Below are positions 11,868 to 22,100 of a DNA stretch of 64,000 nucleotides, in pieces. This DNA comes from Chlorella sorokiniana (taxonomy: Eukaryota > Chlorophyta > Trebouxiophyceae > Chlorellales > Chlorellaceae): positions 1,550,001 through 1,614,000 of the forward strand of contig CP084613.1 in assembly GCA_025917655.1 (NCBI GenBank). Reading direction: 5' to 3'. Below the pieces are notes generated by a model that was given only the letters and a program-made list of their open reading frames with translations, was not told where the DNA came from and searched no databases. The position numbers were made by a program, and so were the translations under genes. Within the stretch, counting starts at the first letter, position 1. Each line of letters starts with the position of its first letter.

Positions 11868-11905
<38 letters not shown>

Positions 11906-12234
11906 ACCCCGACGCCGCAGCGGGGCTGCTGCTGCAGGTGCCCCTGGAGAGCATCGTGGGCAACGACAGCGGCGCGGGGCTGGCCGCTGTGCGCAGCGCC
12001 ATCGAGATGGAGCAGCGCATGCTGGGCGCGCGGCTGGCGGGGCGCTCGCCGCAGCAGCAGCCCTCGGACGGCAGCGGCGGCGACGCGGGCGGCGGCGGCG
12101 GGCAGCAGCCGCTGGTGGGCTACTTCAGCAGCATCTCGGCAGCCCTGTGCGACAGCGACTTTGACAGCGCCGGCGAAAGCGAGGCGATGGATGCGTCGGA
12201 CGCCACCGACCTCGACTCAGACTACGACCCCTGA
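10694..12234 (+). CDS. Unrecognised protein with acidic C-terminus
   Basis: Four exons with consistent phases: 10694-10768, 10931-11295, 11419-11484, 11573-12234. It starts MVSLDLLMGANSTPLTPRDP, continues AVDSADPLVQQLVQDMSFLT, then a helical MRLEVLGLEDVIPWNSVRRN and RQVKQTEVIADFASRLK, and a longer helix around LLAAAWEEMRTTIRNWLDG. A GCG-repeat poly-Ala/Gly linker follows, then PLESIVGNDSGAGLAAVRSA, and an acidic Ser/Asp tail ending DATDLDSDYDP. One missing base near 11158 and one in the GCG repeat (about 11870-11905) are needed to keep frame. I do not recognise the family. The acidic tail resembles trafficking or nuclear proteins but gives no firm function. Transcribed divergently from GlyRS. 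Confidence 0.6.
11866..11903 (+). repeat. GCG trinucleotide repeat (poly-Ala/Gly coding)
   Basis: About twelve GCG units inside exon 4 of the unrecognised gene. The reading frame differs on its two sides, so its length is probably mis-assembled by one base. Confidence 0.8.
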
Positions 12235-13048
12235 CTGGGGGCGCAGCTGCTGGCCAGGTGCAGCCACAGCAGCACATCGCCCTGGCGAGCTCTGGGTGCG
12301 GCGTGGAGGCATCCATGCTGCCACACCCTGCCAGCCGCCGCTGGCCCGATGACCCATCCTGCTAGGGACACTGAGCACCCAACAAACACAGACATGACTT
12401 TCTTTGACGCTACCTGATACCAACCCTTTTCCCCTCTTCTTGGACTGCTCAGCCCTTTTTGATCAGTTCCTGGACCGTCAGTTGCCTGTTTTTCTGAGTT
12501 GCATCTCCTGCAGACCGTCGTGCAGGCCAGAAGCTGACAAGCGCTCAAATAAGGCGAGGAGGGCAGAGCAGGGCCCGTTGGCCCGGCCATATCCCGATTA
12601 ACAACTGCTTTCGTAATTTCCTCGTTGGTCGTGGGGAACAATGCCTGAAAGTGCGCCCGGTTTTGTTGCATGATCTCTCCCTGCCTCATGCGGGCATGCG
12701 TTTGCAGGCAGGTCCTCATGTTTAGTTTCAAATTATGACCTCCCGTTTGCTGCTGATTACAGCTTGTAACGAAGCAGATTTAACTGGCAGTCCTCCGCTT
12801 TCTGCAGTAGGCACTGCCAAATCCTGGCCCAGATCGCTGCCACCTCAGAGGCAGTCAAAACTTATCCGGCTCCTGCAATTTCATCTAGCCCTCATTAGCA
12901 TTTACGTACGTCTTGTCGAGCTATGCCAGCGAGGTTGCAGCAACGAGAAGGGCAGACGCTCGAATCGCATCACAGGCCGGCAAAGCAGCAGGGAAGCGTA
13001 GAGGTGCGCTGCGATTGAACAGAAAAGGCACACTGTTCCACAGTCAGC
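12235..13048. other. Long intergenic/3'UTR stretch
   Basis: Lower GC than the flanks. Contains TGTAA at 12765-12769, a possible poly(A) signal of the upstream gene if its 3'UTR is about 500 nt long. Short reading frames on both strands show no motif, and none is called. Confidence 0.5.
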
Positions 13049-13360
13049 ATGGTCGATGAGCGCTGCCAGCCACTCCAAGCCCAGCGCTCCCTGCTCTCGC
13101 CCGCAGTGCAGGCCACCGGCATCAATGCTCGCCAGGACGCCAACTTGATCATGGTCAATGAGCAGGAGGACCTCTTCAGCCTGCTGTCTACTGTAAGTGT
13201 GCAGAAGCCATAATGCCCCAATGCCAACCCGCCGAGGGCTTGCCCCTGCTGTTAAGAGGATGGCCGCACTGCTGCCGTTCACGGTTCCTCATTTTCACAG
13301 GTTGACATGCGGGCACCCCTACCAAGCATCGCAAGAGGCAATCCCTTGCGCAAAGTGTGA
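13049..13360 (+). CDS. Candidate small two-exon protein (67 aa)
   Basis: ATG at 13049; exons 13049-13192 and 13301-13360 joined by a clean GTAAGT donor and a TTTTCACAG acceptor in matching phase. The peptide starts MVDERCQPLQAQRSLLSPAV, has NARQDANLIMVNEQEDLFSL and ends in LPSIARGNPLRKV before TGA. Both exons are needed for the frame, and codon use is ordinary. I do not know the family. It could also be the 3' exons of a longer gene, because a CCCGCAG acceptor-like site lies at about 13093 upstream of the NARQD segment. Intergenic DNA flanks it on both sides. Confidence 0.4.
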
Positions 13361-13664
13361 GCTTGGTACAAAGCCTTAGCTTAGCCGGTGAGAGGGATGG
13401 TGGTGCCGCGCCGCCGACCTTGGCAGCAGTGCGCCGCGCATGCTGTGGCGGCTCAACCTGCACACTTTCGGAGGGGTCTAGACTAAAGAAGTTTGGTTGG
13501 AAACGAGTTGCTGCGCTCCTTTCCGTCTAAGTGCGCCTGTATCGGCAGCGCTGTCGCTGCCGTCCCGCTTGCAATATTTGGGCGGCCTGCCGCGGAACCG
13601 TTGCAGAAATGCATATGTGGCGGCTTTTAACCTTGTAGTGACCGCTTAGCGGGCACAAAAAACA
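13361..13664. other. Intergenic spacer before the low-complexity gene
   Basis: Presumably the promoter and 5'UTR of the gene starting at 13665. No recognisable element or gene. Confidence 0.4.
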
Positions 13665-16600
13665 ATGGCAGCCGAGGATTTCGATTTTGACGCCTTTCTG
13701 CTCGCGGCAGCTATCCCTCCTGATCAAGAGGAGTTTTTGAACAGTTCACAAGGTCTGCAGGCGTGTGCAGCAGCTGATGCGCAGGGCGCCTGCTGCGCTG
13801 TTGGGTCGCCCGCGCCGCTCAGTTGTGCCCTCTGTTGTCCCTTGCTGGATGCAGCATGGCGTCCGGCAGATCTTGGTGATGAGCTCCAGTCGGCCGCTCC
13901 ACCTGAGGAGGGGGCAGGAAAACCAGAGCCTGAGCAGGCCCCACTGCAGCATGCTGTCGGCGCACGGGTGCAGCCCACCGTCGAGGTGCTTGATGGCGTG
14001 GTCGCAGCGGACGACTCGCACGTCCCGGAGCTGAGAGGCCAGTCGGGAGCTGGCCAGTTTCAGCAGCAGCAGCAGCAGCAGGGTCCGCCGCCAATTTTGG
14101 ATGCAGGTCAGGATGCGCCGGTGCTGGGCAGCCCGGCGAGGCAGCCTGCAGCTGCGGTTGCTGTCCCCGCAGGCAGCCCAGCCGCGGCTACAGCAGGCGG
14201 CGGCGCGACTGCGGATGCTGACGTGGGTCACAGCCCCCACAGCAGTGTCAGCAGCAGACTGTGTCTGAGGCACACCAGCAGGTGGCAGACCTCGTGCGTT
14301 CGCTGGGCGAGTCGCCGCTTTCTGCTAACGTCAGGTCGGCAGCACCACCAGTCAGCCCTCGCGTTCTGAAGGGCGGTGCGGAGCAGCAGGCTTCTTTGGA
14401 AGCAGCAGCCCACCAGGACAATCCAGCAGGCGGGGCTGCGACTGCGTCAGCAGCAGCGCGAGCCGAGCCTCCCAGTGATCGCCACCTTGCTCAGCCAGCA
14501 GTTGTGCCCCAGCTAATGGACAGGCCAGAGCAGATGCAGCAGGTGTCACTTGCAACCGCTGAGCCTCTCAGCAAAGAGCCCGAGGCGGCACCCAGCATGC
14601 CGCCTGCCACTCAGGCTGATGAGGATGGGCCCTGGGAAGATGCTGCAGCAGCCCTGGGCCAGCCGGCGTCACAGGATGACGACTCCCAGGATGTGACGGA
14701 GGAGCTGAGGGCAGCTGCGGCAGGGCAGGTCGGGCTGGCTTCCGTCGAGGCGGGCACACAGCCTGGCTGGTGAGCCCCGCTGCAAGAGGCTGCTCTGAGT
14801 GCTTTTCCATCGTTGCTGAGGGTCTGCTTGGCAACCGTTGCCAGGGCATCGAGGCTGGTTGCCTCTTTGACCACCTGCGCAGGGAGGGAGCCTTGCTGAC
14901 GCAGGCAGAGGCGCAATTCGAAGACCTTGCCTTCTTTGCTACTCAGCTGCCCGACAGCCAGGCGCCTGGCCTGGCGGAAATCGGACTGGCAGGCGCTGGC
15001 GGTTCGGGACGCAAGCAGGAGGCGGAGCGCAAGCTCCAGGCAGAACAACATTTGGCTGCCCAAGCAGAACTGGGCAAGCAGCGCCAACCAGTCACGCAGG
15101 AGACGCACAGCCTTCAGGGCAGCGCGGCAGCACAGGAGTCGCTGGGGGCGACAGCGTTGACAGTCGTGGCGCTGGGGCCCGACGCGCCACCAGCGGGTCT
15201 TGGCTGCTTGGCCCGCTGGGGGCGCTGACGCAAGCCTTCAGGCGCAATGCTTCGCAGGCAAGGCAGTGCCTTGGTGGTGTGAGCTGGCGGGACCACCGCA
15301 ACTTGCGGCAGCATACCACCTTTCCTGTGCTCATGGTGCCATCGCTTGCCTGCCTGCAGGCCAAGCAGGCCCCAGCTCCCGGCACCTTCCTGACTCAGGG
15401 CCCTGCCCAGCCCCTCCCCCATCAGCTGGCCGCAAGCCAGCAGCTGCCCCTCCACCAGCAAGAACATGCGTCTGGTCACAAAGAGGGTGCTACTGCGGCG
15501 GCCAAGGCTCCAGACAATGTCGGAGCTGTGGTGGACGGCGACACCCCTCTCACGCAGCCTCCGTCGGGCACGCAGCCATCAGCAACTGCTTGGAACTCCA
15601 AGCCACCTGCGCTGGACCCGGGTGCCAGGGCCACAGGCGGCGGGCCATCAGCGGCACCGTCAGGGCACCTGGAGCCAGTGGGCCGCCAGCCACCTGTGGC
15701 AGCAGAGCCTGCCCGGCCCCCGGCGACTGCTGCGCTTGCGGCCGCTGCCGCGCCAACATCCCCAGCGCGCCTCCTCGGCCCCCCGCCCTTCTCAGGAGAG
15801 TCAGCGGGAGGTGACCTGCAAACACCAGCAGCAGCTGGCGCTCCTGCGGTGGCGGCTCGCGTGCCTCGTGCGGGCCCCCACTGCCACGCAGCTGCCCAGG
15901 GAAGGCTTCGGGTCACCGCCCGCCGCAGGTCGGCAGCGGCAGCAGCGCCGCCTGTCAGGCGGCTTCTTGGACCTGCTGGCCGCCATCTCCTCGCCGCAGC
16001 GCGCAGCCCCTCCGGCCTCCCCTGGCAGCGCGCGCGGTGCTAAGCCCTCCCAGCCACCTGCTCCGCCGCCGCTGCTGCCTGCCGAGCTGGCTCAAGGCGC
16101 TGGCGCATCCGCACTCGCCCAGGTGGACCGCTGGCCTACGCGAACCCGGGTTGTGGCAGGGCGTTTGCTTGCTGGCGTTGCTGATATCCAGTCTTTCGGG
16201 AGCGCTGCTGACGTCAGCACTCTGTCCGCTGCAGGAAGGAGCCGCGGGCATGGCTGGCGCAGCTGAGGAGGAGCAGCAGGAGGCTGGCGCTGCAGGCGGT
16301 CAAGGCGGTGCCGTGGAAGCAGCAGAGGCGGCGGAGCCTTGCATGGGCGGGCAGGCGGGCGCCACCCCTGGAGCTCCCTGCCTCCCACCCAGGTCGTGGC
16401 TGTGTCGCCAGTGCCGGCAGAGGCGGGGCAGCCGGGCCAGGACGTCGTGATGGACGATGCGCAGGCAGAGGAGGCGAGGCAGGAGCCCGCCCCGTCAGCA
16501 CCCCCTTGCAGGGCAGCTCGCGGCGCCTGAGCGCGGCGCTGCCCCGCCGCCCGCAGCTGCGCCAGACGCTGCTGTCCTCGTTCCAGTGGATGCTCAAGCG

Positions 16601-19058
16601 GTCAAGGAGACAGCGCAAGCGGTGCAGGATGGTGCCCCCGGACTGGAGGCTGCTGCCGTCGCCAGGAAGGCAGAGTTTGCCTCGGTCGCTGTGGCTGCTG
16701 CCACACAGGGCAGCCCCTTTTGGACACCTTGCCAACCCTGCCGCCAACCCTCAGCCAGTGGCCAGAGTCGCAGCTGCGTGAGCACGTGCCCCCAACCCCA
16801 GCCACTTCCTCCCCTCTCCTTCAGGCAGCACAGCCGGGGGCTTGCAGGGTCTCCGGCGGCGGTACCTGCTGTGACAGCAGGGACAGTGCGGCATGCAGCG
16901 CACGATGGCCAGCCGGACAGCGGGGAGCGCGAGCGGCCCACGGAGCTCAGGGAGGCAGCGCTTGCTGCTGTGCTTGCACGCGAGGTGGAGGCGCGGGCAG
17001 CACTAGCCATCGAGGAGCGGAAGCTGATCGAGGCGCTGGCTGAAGCAGACCCCAGCGATGCTGCGGCGGTGTTGGCTGCTGGTGAGGCAGCAGCGCGGAC
17101 GGGCGCGGCTGCCTCAGGCAACCTGGACACGGCTGCAGTGCTGGCTGCAGCTGAGGCGGCTGTGGCTGTGGCTGAGGCTGAAAAGACAGCAGCCGGCCCT
17201 GGTGCGCGTTCGGGCACCAAAGCGCGGCGCGACAGTGGCGGGTTTGCCTTCCCCACCGTGCCAGCAGCGGGAGTTGGCAGCCTGCTGGACGCGAGCGAAG
17301 AGCCAGGTGGGTGTCTGCATGGATGCGTGACCTGTGCCGGTGTGGCGTCAAGCGCCTGGTTCATGGAGTGAGCCTGCCGCTCCAACCCATGCAAGCTGCC
17401 CGCCCGCCCACATGGGGGACCTGCCTGCCCACCCCGCCCGCCCAAGCTGCCTGCCCCATCCGCAGACGTGCTGGAGCTGCTGCGCAGCAGCGAGCGCCAG
17501 CTGAGCAAGCAGCGAGCTGCAGCCAAGCAGCAGCGCAGCCGCCTGGGCCTGCAACGCCTGACGGAGCAGGAGCAGGAGGAGGAGGCGGCGGGGGAGCCGC
17601 TTGAGCTGCCGCAGGCACGGCGGGCGGCACGCCCTGCAGCTGCCCAGGCTGCACAGGCAGCTGCCACGCGCGCGCCAGCAGCTGGCGGCCCAACGCAGGT
17701 TGAGCCTCGGCCGCCGCACCGCACCAGTATGGCCACGCAGACGGCGGCGGCGGCTGAGCAGCCCGCGGCAGGCGTGCGCCACAGCTTCCCGCAGCTCCGC
17801 CTGGCGGCCTCCACCGCCGTGCAGGCCGAGGCGGCTGCGCAGGAGCCCAAGGCGGCAACCCGCAGGCATGCAGCCGTGCAGCATGACAAACCCAGTGGCG
17901 GCCGCGAGTCGCGCGGGGACGATGGTCAGCAGGGCCTGCTGCCCGGCAGTCAGGCTGCGGCGGCGGTGCAGACCAGCGGGCGTCAGGGCACGGCCAGCGT
18001 GGAGGAGCAGGTGTGGGGGCGGGATGTGCAGCGGGCTCCCTGCTGCATGGTCATTCACACTGTTGAGCAGCCCAAACGCGCAGCTCACCCCAGCACGAGC
18101 TGCCGCCGCTCCTGCTACATGCAGGCTGCCGCCCCTCCCCCGTCCCCAGCAGCGTGCGGACAGATTCGCCGTTGGGGCAGCCCCAGCCACCCGCTGCACC
18201 GCTTGGCACAGGGTGGGGCGCACCAGCGCCAGCCCCTGCGGGCCCCCAGGCCGTGGCACCCAGCCGCTTTGCTCCCCCGCGCGGGCGTGCGGCCGTCGCG
18301 GCTGGTGCATGAGCGCGGCGACGACGGGCTGTCCTACGTGCACCTGCCGCCCAGCCTGCGCCCCAGCAGGGTGGGCGCGGACCGAGAGCAGGCGGCGGCA
18401 GCGGCGCAGCGCCTGGCCGAGGCACGGCGGCAGGAAGACGCCCAGCAGCAGCGGTCCGCTGCGGTGGCGGCTGCAAGGGAGCATGCCCAGGAGGCTCCAG
18501 TGTTCGCGCAGGCCGGCGATGGCCGCCCCAATCGGGGTCCCGGCGTGGCGGGCGGAAGCGCACCCCGCCCCGGGCACAGAGCCCGCCCCCTGCCGCGCTG
18601 CTCCCCACCATCCTTGCTGCGCAGCGCAAGATCCGGGCCGCCCAGCTGAGCCGCCTGCAGCAGGCGGTGGCGGAGGGGAGGGCATGCCGGCACCGCCTGT
18701 GTGGGAGGCTCAGCCGCCGCACCCCAAGCGCCCTCGCCTCGCTGCAAGTCTGCCCTCACCACACCAAGCGCCCGCGCAGCCTGCCCCCGCCAGCCCAGCG
18801 GCGGCCCCCACCCCGGCATCGCCCTCCGAGCAGCACCACGCTGCGGGCGGCTGGCGACCAAGCGGTCCTCCAGTGCTGCCGCCTGCTGTGGCGCGCGCTC
18901 TGGCCCAGAGACCAGCCGGCGCGTCGCCCGGCCACCTCACTCCCGCTCCCCGCTCGGCGGCGCTGGTGGAGCTGACGCCGGAGGAGGTGCGGCGGCTGCC
19001 CACCCGCCCCAACCTGCGCGCCTCCTCCATCCCCAACCCCTTCCTGGCACGGCGCTAG
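13665..19058 (+). CDS. Long low-complexity Ala/Gln/Pro-rich protein, unrecognised
   Basis: Starts MAAEDFDFDAFLLAAAIPPD and ends ELTPEEVRRLPTRPNLRASS shortly before TAG at 19058. In between, long open stretches switch frame at likely introns (for example near 14765, 17305-17465 and 18011-18180) and at likely missing bases. It is rich in Ala, Gln, Pro and Ser, with charged helical parts that suggest coiled coil: REVEARAALAIEERKLIEAL, EAEKTAAG, LLRSSERQLSKQRAAAKQQR and REQAAAAAQRLAEARRQEDA. Antisense frames over 400 codons are GC-driven shadows. No catalytic or binding motif is seen. It could be one scaffold-like protein or two genes (break possible around 17300-17460). Its 3' end converges on NPC1 with only about 100 bp between stops. 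Confidence 0.45.
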
Positions 19059-19093
19059 CCCTGGCCACAGGCATGGCCGCCGTGTCCACTCTG

Positions 19094-19098
19094 TGTAA
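19094..19098 (+). terminator. TGTAA polyadenylation signal of the low-complexity gene
   Basis: TGTAA about 36 bases after the TAG at 19058. It supports that stop and places the transcript end close to the NPC1 stop. Confidence 0.5.
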
Positions 19099-19156
19099 AT
19101 CAGCGCATTGGTTGACATCGGACGGGCAATAGTGGGGCCACGAGGGCAGGCGCGCC

Positions 19157-22100
19157 TCATGCAGCATGAGGGCTGCAATGACGTGACGGTGCCTGCCCGA
19201 TCCCCCACCGTGGCGGTGCACCACGAGCAGGGAGGCAGGCCCCGTGCAGCACCGGCATGCCGGTGCTGGGAGGCTGCAGCAGCCTGCTGGGGGCACCAGG
19301 CGCGGCCACACCTTCCGGTGTGCTCTCAGGTGTTGCCCGCCGGCGATCCTGCCGCGCCTTCCACCTCCAGCTGCTGCCGAGCAGGGGCTCAAGCGGCGCC
19401 GCCACGCCGCCCTCTCCACGTTCGCCGTCCCCCTGCTGCTCCTGCTGCTGCCGCTGGCGCTGCCGCATGAGCGACACAATGCGCTGGCGCGCCTCCAGCC
19501 GCTGCGACTGCACCTTCTGCAGCTGCTGCTGCACGCGGAAGCGCCAGTGCTGCACGGATGGGCGGGCGGCGGCAGGCAGCCGGGCGTGAGCGCGGCCGCG
19601 GCCTGTGCGCCGCACTGCAGGGGCGGCTGCCGCGCTGCAGTCCCGCACCACACGCCACACCACCCCCCCAAAAAAATAAAACGCACCTCCAGCTCCTGGG
19701 GCCCCAGCACCGCCAGCAGGACGGGCAGGAAGACGAGGCCGTGGGCGGCGCCCAGCACCACCAGCGCGCCGTACATGCGGAAGTAGTACACCTCGAAGAT
19801 GCGGGTGCGGGAGGCGGCCAGCACGCACACGCCTGCCGGGGTGCGCGGGCAACACACACAGAGCATGGGAGCGGAGGGAAGCAGCCGTGCACAGCGGGGA
19901 TCCCAAACCTGCCTGCCATGCGGCGCTCGTACAAGCGCACACACAACCCACTCCAGCCTCCGGCGTCAGCGTCGGCGCCTCACCCGCCACCTTGGTCAGC
20001 GTGATGCCCGACAGCACGGCGGCGCCCACGTCGGCCACCGCCGCCGCCGCCCGCTGCTCGCTGGTGCCGCTCTCCTCCACAAACGCGTGCACCAGGTGGG
20101 CGCAGAACTCCACCCCTATCCCCAGAGACATCACCAGGTTGACCAGGGACACTGTGTGTGTGTGTTTGTGTGGAGAGGGGGGCATGTTGGCCAGGACTCG
20201 ATGCCTCACCACAGCAAGACCCCCACCACACACACGCTAGCGCCTCCACCCCCAAAGCCCCCCCCAGCCACCCCCAAACCCCCACCCACCCGCGTTGAGC
20301 TGTATGCCGGCCAGCACCATGAAGCCCAGCAGGTCCACCAGCAGCATGCACAGCGTGCACACGATCAGCGTGGCCGACCACGGGCTGCCCGTGGCGCCCA
20401 GGCAGATGACAAACACAGCCACGCAGGCTGGGGAGGGGCGGCGTGCACGCGACGTAGGGGCGGGGTGGGAGGCAGCCCAAAGCGCTATTCCACCCATGCA
20501 ACCCCTCAGGCAGGCGCAAGCGCTGCCCCAGCGCAACGCGCGACGCATGCGCCGCCCGCACCCGAGCCCAGCAGGGTGAGCGCCTCCCGTCGATGGTGAG
20601 GTACTGCTCGAAAAAGATGTGGAAGACGGAGTAGGGGAAGACGCGCAGGCCCAGGCGCGCCGAGGCAGCCGCGCAGAAGCTGCGCACAGCCTGCACTCGC
20701 GAGCGGCGGGGCGCGGGTTGGCGGGTCGGCAGGAGCGAGCAGGGTCCCTCACACCTACTGCCACGCCGCGCGGCCTGGCCTGCAGCCTGGCAAGCCCCCG
20801 CCCCCTCCGCCCACCTGCAGCGCGGCGATGAAGTCTGTCTGGCGGGCGAGGGTGACGTAGCTGGCGCGGAAGGAGGAGGCGGCCACCACGCCCCGCGCCC
20901 CCAGCCCCGCCACCCCGTGGGGTCGTCTCCATCCAGCTGCAGCGCGTCGGCGTACGCGCCTGCGCCGCCCTTGGCGCAGCCCGCAGAGGGCAGCGACTGC
21001 AGGAACCAGGGCAGCTTCTCCTGCGGCAGGAGGGGGGCTTGCACCGGCCAAGGTGGGTGCAGCCAACCAGCCGCGAGCCGGACCAGCAAGTTGGCAGGAA
21101 GGAGGAGCTCCTCAGCTTCCCTGCCGGTGGGCATCGCCCACCCGCCCACCCACCCACCACTCACCTGGAACTGCTGCAGGTCTGGCCGCCCCCAGGCAGG
21201 TCCCCGGGAGCGAAGCAGGGCGTGCACTCGGCGCAGGCATCGGGCTCTTGCGAGCAGGGCGGCTGGTCGGGGGCGGGGCAACGCGTGCCGTTGGCAAACT
21301 CGCGGCAGCACTGCGGGGGGCACAGGCGCGCAGCAGGCGCCACCTGTGAGCTTCAGGCAGCGGAGCCGACACAAGGCCACAGCGGGGCCGCCCCTGCATG
21401 CCAGGGCCACCCTTCCCCTCCCACGGCCTACGTGCCTGCGGTATTTCGGGCGAGGCCCAGGAGAGGAAGTCGTCAAGCCAGGAGGCGGCGGGGGTGGCCA
21501 GCCAGGACGCCCACGGCGCGCGCGCTGCCTGGGCAACCTGCAGCGGCGCAAGGGCAGGCACGGCTTGTTGTGTGTTTTTGGGGGAGGAGTCGGGGCCTGC
21601 GCTGGTGCACCGCCTGGACAAGGGGCCACAATGGGGTGGGTGCCAGGGCAGCAGAAGGGCAAGGATGGCCCCCTGCACCCCCAGCCACACCTGATTGAGC
21701 AGTGAGTCGGCGTCACAACCGGCCACGGAGCACACGGCGGCCACGTCGGGTGCCGCTGCGCTCACATTCAGGTCCTGCACCACAAACATGACTGGGGGCC
21801 AACCCTGCGGGCGGGCAGGGGCGGCGGGGGACACGGCTGGGGGAGCAGCTGGCGGGGCGCACAGGGATTATTGCCGCCAGCACCAGCAGCACAAGCTCTG
21901 TTCGTCCTAGGCTGTTGCCACCACGGCGTGGCCTCGGCTGCTCGTGTGCAGCTGCTGCCTCCACGCTGTTCTTTTCCCGCACCCCTGGCCCTCCTCCCGT
22001 CGCCCCACCTCAGCAGGCGCATGACGTCTGCGTAGTACGGCTGCAGGTACGAGTCACGCGGCAGCGCCACGCTCTGGTCCAGGCCCCTGCAGGCGGCGGC

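Noticed and set aside
16594-18685. Minus-strand open frames of 431 and 445 codons
   Set aside because: They are antisense shadows of GC-rich, stop-poor plus-strand sequence, with no motif and no splice or start context.
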